Positions 50,505 through 58,610 of a DNA stretch of 64,000 nucleotides are shown one piece after another. The notes under the pieces are model-generated. The model was not told the origin of the DNA and did not search any database. It saw nothing but the letters and a program-made list of their open reading frames with translations. Position numbers and translations under genes: made by a program. The stretch spans positions 1 to 64,000 of the forward strand of contig NZ_MAEW01000022.1 of NCBI RefSeq assembly GCF_002013375.1, given 5' to 3'. How positions within the stretch are numbered: position 1 is the stretch's first letter; every line of letters begins with the position of its first letter. This stretch comes from Mycobacterium sp. D16Q13 (GTDB taxonomy: Bacteria > Actinomycetota > Actinomycetes > Mycobacteriales > Mycobacteriaceae).

Positions 50505-51512
50505 GTGACCGATCCCGTGCCACAGCCTGTTCTGGAACCGCTGTCCTCGTCGGCCATTTTCTTGGTGGTGACCATCGACGACGGTGCCGAACAGGCAGTT
50601 CACGATGCGTTGCCCGATGTGTCCGGCCTGGCCAAAGCCATCGGATTCCGCGATCCGGCACGGCGATTATCGCTGGTCACCGCGATCGGATCGGATGCCT
50701 GGGACCGGCTCTTTTCCGGTCCGCGCCCCCACCGGCTGCGGCCGTTCCAGGAGGTGCGTGGTGAGCGGCACACTGCCCCGTCCACACCCGGTGACCTGCT
50801 GTTCCATATCCGCGCGAGCACCATGGACCGCTGCTTCGCATTGGCCGCGCGTATCACCACCGCCCTGGCGGGCGCCATCACCGTGGTGGACGAGACACAC
50901 GGTTTTCAGTACTTCGACAACCGGGACCTGCTGGGTTTTGTGGACGGCACCGAGAATCCCGATGGCGACGAAGCCGCCTCGGCCGCCCTCGTCGGCGCCG
51001 AGGATGCCGATTTCGCCGCCGGCAGCTACGTGCACATCCAGAAGTACCTGCACGATATGGCCGCCTGGAGCGCGCTGCCCGTCGACGAGCAGGAGAAGGT
51101 GATCGGCCGCACCAAACTCGATGACATCGAATTCGACGATGCCGTGAAACCGTCGAATTCGCATGTGGCCCTGAACGTCATCGAGGACGACGAAGGCAAC
51201 GAACTGCAGATCCTGCGTCGCAACATGCCCTTCGGCGAACTCGGGAAGGCCGAGTTCGGGACGTACTACATCGCCTACTCACGCACCCCGGATGTCACGG
51301 AACGCATGCTGCACAACATGTTTGTCGGGGATCCGCCGGGGAACACCGACCGCATCCTGGACTTCTCGACTGCGGTCACCGGCGGGCTGTTCTTCGCGCC
51401 GTCCGCCGACTTCCTCGACACTCCCCCGCCGCTGCCCACCCAGGTAGCCGCGAAATCCACTGAATACCAAGGATCCCTATCCATCGGCAGCCTGAAAGGA
51501 ACGTCGGCATGA
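50505..51512 (+). CDS. Dye-decolorizing peroxidase (encapsulin cargo)
   Basis: A 335-residue heme peroxidase of DyP class B. The signature GFVDGTENP, with the catalytic Asp, is near 144-152. The proximal heme His lies near 220 (NSHVALNVI) and the distal Arg in LRRNMPFG near 240. The last residues SLSIGSLKGTSA match encapsulation peptides that load cargo into encapsulin shells. The next gene is the shell, with a 4-base overlap. In M. tuberculosis the pair (Rv0799c-Rv0798c) protects against oxidative stress at low pH. Confidence 0.96.
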   Translation: MTDPVPQPVLEPLSSSAIFLVVTIDDGAEQAVHDALPDVSGLAKAIGFRDPARRLSLVTAIGSDAWDRLFSGPRPHRLRPFQEVRGERHTAPSTPGDLLFHIRASTMDRCFALAARITTALAGAITVVDETHGFQYFDNRDLLGFVDGTENPDGDEAASAALVGAEDADFAAGSYVHIQKYLHDMAAWSALPVDEQEKVIGRTKLDDIEFDDAVKPSNSHVALNVIEDDEGNELQILRRNMPFGELGKAEFGTYYIAYSRTPDVTERMLHNMFVGDPPGNTDRILDFSTAVTGGLFFAPSADFLDTPPPLPTQVAAKSTEYQGSLSIGSLKGTSA

Positions 51513-52306
51513 ACAACCTGTATCGCGAACTCGCACCCATCACGGACGAGGCGTGGGCGGAGATCGAAACCGAGGCCAGCCGTACCTTCAAGCGCCATAT
51601 CGCCGGACGCCGGGTGGTTGACGTCAGCGAGCCGGGCGGTCCCTCGAGCGCGGCCGTGAGCACCGGACACCTACTCGATGTGGCGGCACCCGCCGACGGC
51701 GTGCAAGCCCACCTGCGGGAAAGTAAGCCGCTTGTGCGGCTGCGCGTCCCCTTCACCATCAGCAGGTCGGCCATCGACGATGTGGAACGCGGCTCTCAAG
51801 ACTCCGACTGGGACCCCGTCAAGGAGGCTGCCAAAAAGCTGGCATTCGCCGAGGACCGCGCGATCTTCGAGGGGTATCCCGCCGCCTCGATCGTCGGTAT
51901 CCGCGAATCCAGCTCCAATCCCGAACTCAAGCTGCCCGACGATGTCCGCCAGTACCCCGACGTCGTCGCGCAGGCGCTCTCGGAACTGCGGCTGGCGGGT
52001 GTGGACGGCCCGTACTCGGTGCTGTTGTCGGCTGAGGAGTACACCAAGGTGAGCGAGGCCTCCGATCGCGGGTACCCCATCCGCGAGCACCTTCGCCGGT
52101 TGGTCACCGGGGAGATCCTCTGGGCGCCGGCGATCGACGGCGCACTCGTGCTGAGCTGCCGCGGCGGGGACTTCGATCTGCAGCTGGGCACCGATGTCAC
52201 CATCGGGTACCTGTCCCATGACGCCGAGAGCGTGCAGCTCTACCTGCAGGAGACCCTGACGTTCCTGAGCTACACCGCCGAGGCGTCGGTCGCGCTGCTG
52301 CCATAG
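51509..52306 (+). CDS. Encapsulin nanocompartment shell protein
   Basis: A 265-residue HK97-fold shell protein (linocin M18/Cfp29 family, family 1 encapsulin), the size of T=1 shells of 60 subunits. Typical sequence includes NNLYRELAPITDEAWAEIETEA at the start, FEGYPAASIVGI near 113-124, and an internal beta segment FDLQLGTDVTIGYL near 219-232. It packages the DyP enzyme encoded just upstream. Translation is coupled to the peroxidase. A hairpin follows at 52338. Confidence 0.96.
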   Translation: MNNLYRELAPITDEAWAEIETEASRTFKRHIAGRRVVDVSEPGGPSSAAVSTGHLLDVAAPADGVQAHLRESKPLVRLRVPFTISRSAIDDVERGSQDSDWDPVKEAAKKLAFAEDRAIFEGYPAASIVGIRESSSNPELKLPDDVRQYPDVVAQALSELRLAGVDGPYSVLLSAEEYTKVSEASDRGYPIREHLRRLVTGEILWAPAIDGALVLSCRGGDFDLQLGTDVTIGYLSHDAESVQLYLQETLTFLSYTAEASVALLP

Positions 52307-52337
52307 GCAAGCCCGGGCTCTCCACACACTCATGTGT

Positions 52338-52393
52338 GCCCATCTTTGAGCGACAAAGCAATTCGCTGTCTTGCTGGTCACTCAAAGGTGGGC
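52338..52393. terminator. Hairpin after encapsulin, between convergent genes
   Basis: GCCCATCTTTGAG (52338-52350) and CTCAAAGGTGGGC (52381-52393) pair along 13 bases with one G-U pair and a 30-base loop. No U-tract is seen on either side. It lies between convergent genes and probably ends or stabilises transcripts. Confidence 0.45.
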
Positions 52394-52403
52394 AACAGGA
52401 AGA

Positions 52404-53045
52404 TCAAACGGCCTGGAGTTTCCCGATCGCCGAGTGCACCACCTGGTCGAGCCTCGCCCGCCCCTCACCCGCATCCCACGCGAACGATCGCACGACAACG
52501 AGCAGCCCACGAACCCGGACCCACGTCACCAGCTGCCCTGGGATCTCCTGGTCCATGTCGGCCGGCCGCATCAGCACTGTGACCGACGGATACGGCGCGG
52601 TGTTCGGGCCGGGCGCGGACGAAACCTGCACCGACGCGGTGCCCGTCTCCAGGGTGTTGAACCCCTGCGCGGGCGCGATGGACTTGGCCCAGGCGATCAT
52701 GTCGGCCCCGGGGTTCTCTTTGCCGTAAAGAACATCGACAAATTCCGTACAGCGCGACAACGCTTGCAAACGAACCAGAAAGTTGACCTTGGCGCCATTC
52801 GCGTCGCCGGCCTGGTGACACAACTGGTCACCACTACTGGTTGCGCCGGCGAGATCGTCCTTCTCCACCTTCCAGTCCGCGGGGATGGCGTCGTCGGGAA
52901 GCAGCAACATCAATTGTGAGCTCGGCCTGTCCGCCAGGCTGCCGTCTGCCCTGGCCGGGCTCGCGAACCCGATGACCGCGATCACCATCGACATGGCCGC
53001 CGCCATACCGCGCCTTTTACGCCTCACTGACCACCCCATGAACAT
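52404..53045 (-). CDS. Secreted protein of unknown function
   Basis: A 213-residue exported protein. A basic start (SVRRKRRG) precedes a hydrophobic stretch and cleavage near SPARADG at about 30-34. The mature part (about 180 residues) has two Cys, near QLCHQ and SRCTEF, likely paired, and mixed alpha-beta structure. I do not recognise the family. ATG 53045 has GGGAGGAGC directly upstream; ATG 53039 is equally possible. The longer frame to 53117 is not needed. Confidence 0.78.
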   Translation of the reverse strand: MFMGWSVRRKRRGMAAAMSMVIAVIGFASPARADGSLADRPSSQLMLLLPDDAIPADWKVEKDDLAGATSSGDQLCHQAGDANGAKVNFLVRLQALSRCTEFVDVLYGKENPGADMIAWAKSIAPAQGFNTLETGTASVQVSSAPGPNTAPYPSVTVLMRPADMDQEIPGQLVTWVRVRGLLVVVRSFAWDAGEGRARLDQVVHSAIGKLQAV

Positions 53046-53172
53046 GCTCCTCCCTAAGTTGGTGGGAGCATAGCTGGGAGATCGCCAAACTGCATAACAG
53101 CCCAGACCTAGACGCACACCGCAGCGGAATTCGACTTTGCTTTCCGCTATCGAACAGTCGGCCAGAATGGCT

Positions 53173-53228
53173 GTCGGCGGTGATACCCCGCCGACGAATA
53201 GGGCTAGCGCACTCGGCAGATATGCCGA
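53173..53228 (-). terminator. Two stem-loops downstream of purQ
   Basis: TCGGCA-GATA-TGCCGA (53213-53228) is a 6-bp stem with a 4-base loop, 33 bases beyond the purQ stop. GTCGGCGG/CCGCCGAC (53173-53180 and 53188-53195) is an 8-bp stem further on. Neither has a U-tract, so they are weak terminators or mRNA 3' stabilisers. Confidence 0.4.
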
Positions 53229-53260
53229 ATCACCAGCAAATTCCTACTGGAGACTGGGAT

Positions 53261-53935
53261 CTACGCGGTGAGCACGGCGTCGAGCGCCGAGTAGAAAATG
53301 CCGAGTCCATCGTCGCTGGGTCCGGTCAGCGGCTCGGTCGCGTGCTCCGGGTGCGGCATGAGCCCGACCACCCGGCCGTTGGCCGAGGAAATCCCGGCGA
53401 TATCGCGCATCGACCCGTTGGGGTTCTCGCGGTAGCGGAAAACCACCCGGCCCTCGCCTTCGAGCTCGTCGAGCACATCGTCGGAGGCCACATAGCGGCC
53501 TTCACCGGACTTGAGCGGCACCAGGATGTCGGCCCCCTGCTCATATCGGGAGGACCATGCGGTGTTGTTGGCGTCGACACCCAGCCAGACATCGCGGCAT
53601 ACAAAGTGCAGACCGGCGTTGCGGGTCAATGCTCCGGGCAGCAGCCCGGCTTCGCACAGCACCTGGAAGCCATTGCAAATTCCCAGAATTGGCAGACCTT
53701 GTGCGGCCGCGTCGACCACCGAGCGCATCACGGGCGCAAAGCGCGCGATGGCCCCGGCGCGCAGATAGTCACCGTAGGAGAAACCGCCGGGCACGATCAC
53801 CGCGTCAACGGACTTCAGATCGGCATCGTCGTGCCACAGCGAGACGGCCTCGGCCCCGGAGAGCCGGGCCGCCCGAGCGGCGTCGACATCATCGAGGGTG
53901 CCGGGGAAAGTGATGACACCGATGCGTGGGGTCAC
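53261..53935 (-). CDS. purQ: Phosphoribosylformylglycinamidine synthase I PurQ
   Basis: A 224-residue class I glutamine amidotransferase, the glutaminase subunit of FGAM synthase. The oxyanion loop VPGGFSYGDYLRAGAI is near 49-64. The nucleophile Cys is in GICNGFQVLCEAGLLPG near 86-102. The His-Glu pair is in LMPHPEHATEP near 196-206. It supplies ammonia to PurL (44437-46722) through a PurS-containing complex. The start is overlapped by the purS stop by 4 bases. Confidence 0.97.
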   Translation of the reverse strand: MTPRIGVITFPGTLDDVDAARAARLSGAEAVSLWHDDADLKSVDAVIVPGGFSYGDYLRAGAIARFAPVMRSVVDAAAQGLPILGICNGFQVLCEAGLLPGALTRNAGLHFVCRDVWLGVDANNTAWSSRYEQGADILVPLKSGEGRYVASDDVLDELEGEGRVVFRYRENPNGSMRDIAGISSANGRVVGLMPHPEHATEPLTGPSDDGLGIFYSALDAVLTA

Positions 53936-54171
53936 TCGGACTCCCGCACGATTTCCCAGTCCTCGATGACGGTGTTGGCGAGCAACGCCTCGGCGATCGA
54001 CTCGAGATCGGAGTCGCCGATCTCTCCCTCGAACTCCAACTCAAAGCGCTTGCCCTGGCGCACGTCTGCCACGCCGGCATAGCCAAGGCGCGCGAGCGCG
54101 CCCACAATGGCTTGTCCCTGCGGGTCCAGGATCACGGGTTTCGGCATGACGTTTACGACGACTCGGGCCAC
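53932..54171 (-). CDS. purS: Phosphoribosylformylglycinamidine synthase subunit PurS
   Basis: A 79-residue small subunit that holds the PurL-PurQ complex together. It starts MARVVVNVMPKPVILDPQGQ, the conserved PurS opening, and continues with QGKRFELEFEGE. It forms dimers in known structures. The start is GTG 54171, from a leaderless mRNA (-10 TAAAGT). It is overlapped at its 3' end by purQ. It is the counterpart of Rv0787A. Confidence 0.95.
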   Translation of the reverse strand: MARVVVNVMPKPVILDPQGQAIVGALARLGYAGVADVRQGKRFELEFEGEIGDSDLESIAEALLANTVIEDWEIVRESE

Positions 54172-54177
54172 GGACTG

Positions 54178-54183
54178 ACTTTA
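54178..54183 (-). promoter_or_regulatory. -10 box, leaderless purS mRNA
   Basis: On the purS strand TAAAGT (54183-54178), then 6 bases, then GTG 54171. The divergent MBL-fold gene has its own -10 only about 27 bases away. Confidence 0.6.
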
Positions 54184-54209
54184 CCGTGTGGGCCGGGACA
54201 CATCCCGCC

Positions 54210-54215
54210 TAGACT
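54210..54215 (+). promoter_or_regulatory. -10 box, leaderless MBL-fold gene mRNA
   Basis: TAGACT at 54210-54215, then 7 bases, then ATG 54223. No Shine-Dalgarno is seen. Confidence 0.5.
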
Positions 54216-54222
54216 CCCCCTC

Positions 54223-54861
54223 ATGCAGCTGACCCACTTCGGGCATTCGTGCCTGCTGGCCGATTTTGGCGGCACCACTCTGCTGTTCGATCCGGGCAAT
54301 TTCTCGCACGGATTCGAGGGGATCACCGGCCTGTCGGCCATCCTGATCACCCACCAGCATCCCGACCACGTGGATCTGGAGCGGCTGCCCGCGCTGGTCG
54401 ACGCCAACCCGGGGGCGGCGCTCTACGCCGATCCGATGACCGCGGCACAGCTGGGCGAGCCGTGGCAGGCGGTGCATGCCGGCGATCGCTTCACCGTCGC
54501 GGAACTGAGTGTGCGCGGGGTAGGTGGCCAGCACGCGGTCATCCATCCGGAGATCCCGCTCATCGACAACACCTCGTATCTGATCGGCGACGGCGACCAT
54601 CCCGCGCGGCTCATGCATCCCGGCGATGCGCTCTTCACACCCGGCGAGGAGGTCGACGTGCTGGCACTACCGGCCGCGGCGCCGTGGATGAAGGTCTCCG
54701 AGGCGATCGAGTATCTGCGCGCGGTGAACCCGGCGCGGGCGGTACCCATTCACCAGGGCATCCTGCAAGAGGCCGCATATCCGTTCTTTTACACGCGATT
54801 TCGCGAGATGTCTGACGCCGACTTCCAGGTGCTGCCGCACGAGGACGCGGTGTTGTTCTAG
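54223..54861 (+). CDS. UlaG-like metallo-beta-lactamase fold hydrolase
   Basis: A 212-residue cytosolic enzyme. The metal-binding motif THQHPDHVD is near 44-52, with LTHFGHSC at the start and further His in LMHPGDALF near 128-136 and VPIHQGI near 178. The size and the short form are those of UlaG-type hydrolases rather than glyoxalases or beta-lactamases. The substrate is unknown. ATG 54223 follows a leaderless -10; the frame upstream overlaps purS. It is the counterpart of Rv0786c. Confidence 0.9.
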   Translation: MQLTHFGHSCLLADFGGTTLLFDPGNFSHGFEGITGLSAILITHQHPDHVDLERLPALVDANPGAALYADPMTAAQLGEPWQAVHAGDRFTVAELSVRGVGGQHAVIHPEIPLIDNTSYLIGDGDHPARLMHPGDALFTPGEEVDVLALPAAAPWMKVSEAIEYLRAVNPARAVPIHQGILQEAAYPFFYTRFREMSDADFQVLPHEDAVLF

Positions 54862-54949
54862 GCCCTCCGGCGCCGACACGCCGCGTTTCGTTCTGTTTCG
54901 CGAGTAACTTTCGCAGAATGCGGAGTGTCGACGGACAACAGGATGCGAG

Positions 54950-56608
54950 TCAGCCGATGTCCTCCGCGGCGCCCCGGCCCGCGGCACGTCCACTGAAGAT
55001 GCAGCCACCCAGGAACGTGCCCTCCAACGCGCGGTATCCGTGCACACCACCGCCCCCGAATCCGGCAACCTCACCGGCCGCGTAAAGGCCGTCAAAGCAG
55101 CTTCCATCGGCGCGCAGAACCCGCGATTCAAGGTCGGTCTCCAAACCGCCCAACGTCTTTCGCGTCAAGATGTGCAACTTCACCGCGATCAGCGGGCCGG
55201 CCTTCGGATCGGTGAGCCGGTGCGGGGCCACCACCCGGGTAAACCGATCCGCGAGGTAGGCACGTGCGGCACGGATGGCGGCGATCTGCGGATCCTTGCC
55301 AAACGGGTTGGCCACCTCACGATCGCGTGCCGTGACCTGCTGGGCGATGGTTGCGTAGTCCAGCGGTGTGACGTCCGGCAGCGCGTTCATCTTGGCGACC
55401 AGGTCGGGCAGGTTCGAGGCACTGACAAAGTCGATGCCCTTGTCGATGAAGGCCTGCACCGGCGCCGGTGCACCTGCCTTACCGCGCCGCAATACCCCGC
55501 GCACATCTTTGCCCGTGAGATCGGGGTTCTGTTCCTGCCCCGACAGTGCGAACTCCTTGGCGATGATCCGCGCATTCAGGATGAACCACGAGTAGTCGTG
55601 TCCGCTGCGACAGATGTGTTCCAATGTGCCCAGGGTGTCGAATCCCGGAAACAGTGGCGCTGGTATTCGAGATCCGTTGGCGTCCAGCCAGAGTGATGAC
55701 GGTCCCGGAAGGATGCGGATCCCGTGGCCCGGCCAGACCGGGTTGTAGTTGGTGATGCCCTCGGTGTAGTGCCACATGCGGTCGCGGTTGATCAGGTGGG
55801 CGCCGGCATCGACCGAAATCCCGAGCATGCGGCCGTCGACGTGAGCGGGCACCCCGGTCAACAGCTGGGACGGAACGCGCCCCATGCGTTCGGGCCAGTT
55901 CTCCCGGACCAGATCGTGGTTACCTCCGATACCACCGCTGGTCACGATGACGGCCTGCGCACGGAATTCAAACTCTCCCACAGCTATTCGCGAAGAAGCT
56001 ATACCTCGCGCGGCGGTCGAGGGCTCCAGCACGGTGCCGCGCACACCCACGGCGGCACCCTGTTCGACGATCAGTTCGCCGACCTGGTGCCGGTATGCGA
56101 TGCGCACCTGACCACGGTCGGCGGCGGCGAGCACGCGCCGCGCGAAGATCTCCACCAGACCTGGTCCAGTACCCCAGGTGATGTGAAATCGCGGTACCGA
56201 GTTACCGGGCCCGAGCGCGTCCTTGCCGCCGCGCTCAGCCCACGCCACCACGGGAAATATCTGCAACCCCCTGGCGCGCAACCAGCTTCGCTTCTCACCC
56301 GCCGCAAAGTCCACATACGCGTGCGCCCATTGACGAGGCCAATGGTCCTCCGGGCGGTCGAACCCGGCAGTACCGAGCCAGTCCTGCAGAGCCAGCTCGT
56401 GGGAGTCTTTGATCCCCAGGCGGCGCTGTTCGGGACTGTTGACGAAAAGCAGGCCACCGAAGGACCAATAGGCCTGCCCGCCCAGATTGGCGGCATTCTC
56501 CTGCTCGACGACGACGACATTCTTGCCGCGGTCTACCAATTCACAGGTCGCCACCAATCCTGCAAGACCTGCGCCCACGACGATGACATCGGTACTCGCG
56601 TCACTCAC
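54950..56608 (-). CDS. FAD-binding dehydrogenase (3-ketosteroid dehydrogenase-like)
   Basis: A 552-residue flavoprotein. The FAD loop VIVVGAGLAGLVATCELVDRGKNVVVVEQ is near 8-36, with AVIVTSGGIGGNHDLV near 214-229 and GLYAAGEVAGFGGGGVHGYRALEGTFLGGCIFSG near 503-536. This is the fumarate reductase/KstD flavoprotein family (FAD_binding_2). Counterpart of Rv0785. The C-terminal part is typical for the family. The natural substrate is unknown. GTG 56608 is used because it begins at the FAD loop; the open frame reaches 56920, inside the next gene. Confidence 0.92.
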   Translation of the reverse strand: MSDASTDVIVVGAGLAGLVATCELVDRGKNVVVVEQENAANLGGQAYWSFGGLLFVNSPEQRRLGIKDSHELALQDWLGTAGFDRPEDHWPRQWAHAYVDFAAGEKRSWLRARGLQIFPVVAWAERGGKDALGPGNSVPRFHITWGTGPGLVEIFARRVLAAADRGQVRIAYRHQVGELIVEQGAAVGVRGTVLEPSTAARGIASSRIAVGEFEFRAQAVIVTSGGIGGNHDLVRENWPERMGRVPSQLLTGVPAHVDGRMLGISVDAGAHLINRDRMWHYTEGITNYNPVWPGHGIRILPGPSSLWLDANGSRIPAPLFPGFDTLGTLEHICRSGHDYSWFILNARIIAKEFALSGQEQNPDLTGKDVRGVLRRGKAGAPAPVQAFIDKGIDFVSASNLPDLVAKMNALPDVTPLDYATIAQQVTARDREVANPFGKDPQIAAIRAARAYLADRFTRVVAPHRLTDPKAGPLIAVKLHILTRKTLGGLETDLESRVLRADGSCFDGLYAAGEVAGFGGGGVHGYRALEGTFLGGCIFSGRAAGRGAAEDIG

Positions 56609-56637
56609 CGGTTCACCGTAGCGGGGACGATTGACGA

Positions 56638-57222
56638 TTAAAAGGTCCAACTTCCTTGCGGTGAAAGCACAAAGCCATGGTCGTATTGGCCACCAGTGGT
56701 CCCGATGTGGAGACGACATGCGGTCAGACCCGCATCGCCGACGGCGCAGGACACATTGTCTCCCTCGAACGCCAGCACGGTAATCGTCGACTTTGGCGGT
56801 AGCGGCCGAAACTCGCGGTCTTCGGGCTCTGACTCCTCGCGCAGGAACTGCCCGACGTCGCGACTGGTGGCACTCACGGTCCGAGCCCACGCTGGTGCAC
56901 CTGGCATGCTTCCCCAACAACGCGCGAATCCGGGCGGTCCACCCTTACCGCTGTTCCAAGCAGCGAAACGGCAACGCAACCCGTCGGGTGTGCTGAAGCC
57001 ACCGGCGTAGGCCTTGACCTGACCCTCGCGATAACCATTGGTGTCATACCTCATCCCAACCTCGTGGTACCCGGTCAGATCCACATAGCGAGGCGGCGCG
57101 GACGACGAAGCAGACGAAACTTCAGTTGAACGTGAGGTGGTCCGCGACGAAGGCGAGGGATCATTCCCACACGACAGCAGGGTCAGCGAACCTGCAATCA
57201 CACAGACCCATGCACGAAGCAT
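56638..57222 (-). CDS. Lipoprotein of the GFV-PxGSW family
   Basis: A 194-residue exported lipoprotein. The signal ends in the lipobox LLSC near 15-18, followed by a Ser/Thr-rich spacer. The core has FSTPDGLRCRF, FARCWGSMPG, VSCAVG and TACRLH, with Cys positions like those in the secreted protein at 19595-20140. It ends HGFVLSPQGSWTF, close to that protein's end. It is therefore a second, lipid-anchored member of the same family. Function unknown. It lies 29 bases beyond the FAD gene start and may share its transcript. Confidence 0.8.
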   Translation of the reverse strand: MLRAWVCVIAGSLTLLSCGNDPSPSSRTTSRSTEVSSASSSAPPRYVDLTGYHEVGMRYDTNGYREGQVKAYAGGFSTPDGLRCRFAAWNSGKGGPPGFARCWGSMPGAPAWARTVSATSRDVGQFLREESEPEDREFRPLPPKSTITVLAFEGDNVSCAVGDAGLTACRLHIGTTGGQYDHGFVLSPQGSWTF

Positions 57223-57239
57223 GGAGCAAACCGTACCAA

Positions 57240-57944
57240 CTAGGCCACGCTGTGCAGTACCTGCTTAGGCAACCACTCGTAGACACTCGGCGCCGAACCG
57301 TGCAGCAGTGACAGATCGATGGCGTCGATCATCGCCTGCCGCGGACCGGGCTTCCGGAGATGCTTGGCCGAGATCGCGACCCGCACCACCCCGTCACGGC
57401 GGGCAGTGCGCGCCGCCGACAACACCAACATCCGGCACCACCAGGGCTCGGAAAGGAATCCCTCACCGATACCCAGCACCCGAGCACGCACCGAGGTGCC
57501 GTGGACCAAGTCAGTAATCTCAGAGAGTCCGATGTTCATACGGAAACCATTGCGCGGCAACATCTCTATTGCTCCGGCAGAAGCCATCCAACCCGGTGCC
57601 GCAAAGAGACGTGTACGCAACCCGGTCTGTTCCATCACGCGGTCAGCGGCCATCAGACGCAGGTTGGCCTCATGCGCGGGCAACGCGGCGAACTCGTCGC
57701 GGCGCTTCTTCGTCGCGGCCTGGTCGTACCCATGCAGCACGATGGCGTCACCCCGCGACCGGCGGGCAGCCAGCCAGTCAACCGTCGGCTGGTCCTCCAC
57801 CAGGCGGTACTTGCCCTTCAAACGAGGAGACACGAGGAACGACAGCGGAATCGACCGCTTATCCATTTCCTCAGTGAATACAGCGATCTCGTCGAGAGTG
57901 CGATCGCAGATTCCCGATACCGATACCAGCAGCTGTCCTGCCAT
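57240..57944 (-). CDS. DUF2334 polysaccharide-deacetylase-like protein
   Basis: A 234-residue cytosolic protein with the folded-barrel pattern of DUF2334 (LLVSVSGICDRTLDEIAVFTEEMDKR, IPLSFLVSP, GDAIVLHGYDQ). The deacetylase-type Asp and His (D near 14, H near 72) are present. Relatives act on exopolysaccharides, but the activity of this branch is unproven. It is the counterpart of Rv0784, 17 bases upstream of the lipoprotein gene on the same strand. Confidence 0.8.
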   Translation of the reverse strand: MAGQLLVSVSGICDRTLDEIAVFTEEMDKRSIPLSFLVSPRLKGKYRLVEDQPTVDWLAARRSRGDAIVLHGYDQAATKKRRDEFAALPAHEANLRLMAADRVMEQTGLRTRLFAAPGWMASAGAIEMLPRNGFRMNIGLSEITDLVHGTSVRARVLGIGEGFLSEPWWCRMLVLSAARTARRDGVVRVAISAKHLRKPGPRQAMIDAIDLSLLHGSAPSVYEWLPKQVLHSVA

Positions 57945-58042
57945 GCCGCCAGTGTGGCAACGTCAGATGTACACAAGGTGTCAGACACCCCGCATCGAAA
58001 CGAACGCTCAAGCAGCACGCTTAAGCGCCCGCCTCGGAGCGA

Positions 58043-58543
58043 CTACCCCAGCTCCTTCTCGATGGCCGCGATCACCTCGGGAGCATCCGGCACCGTCGTC
58101 GGCCGAAACCGGTTGACCGCCCGGAGGGATCCCGAACCATCCCGTGCGATCAAGAATTTCTCGAAGTTCCACTGCACGTCCCCAGCGGCACCTTCGGAAT
58201 CCACCGTCTTGGTGAGCTCGGCGTACAGCGGATGCCGGTTCTCACCGTTGACATCGATCTTCTCCAACAGTGGGAAGGTCACTCCGTATGTGGTGGAACA
58301 GAACGTCTGGATCTCCTCCGCCGTCCCGGGTTCCTGGCCCATGAACTGGTTGCAGGGCACCCCGAGCACCGTCAGGCCGCGGTCGGCGTAGTCGGTGGCC
58401 AACTTCTCCAGAGCCGCGTATTGCGGGGTCAGACCACATTTGGAGGCGACGTTGACCACCAGCACGGCGTTGTCGCCGAAATCGGCGAGTGACAGCGCGG
58501 AGCCGTCGAGTCCGGTCAACGGGATGGAGGCGAGATCGGTCAT
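58043..58543 (-). CDS. Glutathione peroxidase family thiol peroxidase
   Basis: A 166-residue cytosolic peroxidase. The peroxidatic Cys is in NVASKCGLTPQYAAL near 32-46. The family motifs GVPCNQFMGQEPGT near 62-75 and WNFEKFLI near 127-134 provide the Gln and Trp of the active site. It is a Cys form, not a selenoenzyme, and as mycobacteria lack glutathione it is likely reduced by thioredoxin or mycoredoxin. The start is ATG 58543; the frame upstream overlaps the next gene. Confidence 0.94.
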   Translation of the reverse strand: MTDLASIPLTGLDGSALSLADFGDNAVLVVNVASKCGLTPQYAALEKLATDYADRGLTVLGVPCNQFMGQEPGTAEEIQTFCSTTYGVTFPLLEKIDVNGENRHPLYAELTKTVDSEGAAGDVQWNFEKFLIARDGSGSLRAVNRFRPTTVPDAPEVIAAIEKELG

Positions 58544-58610
58544 GCTCACTACGTTACCGGTGTTGCGATGGTTGACTGTTCGCACATTACGCAACGTTGC
58601 GGGAGGTTAT

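Noticed and set aside
54950..56920. Longer FAD dehydrogenase starting upstream of 56608
   Set aside because: The extra N-terminus overlaps the lipoprotein gene and precedes the FAD loop by 100 residues without homology.
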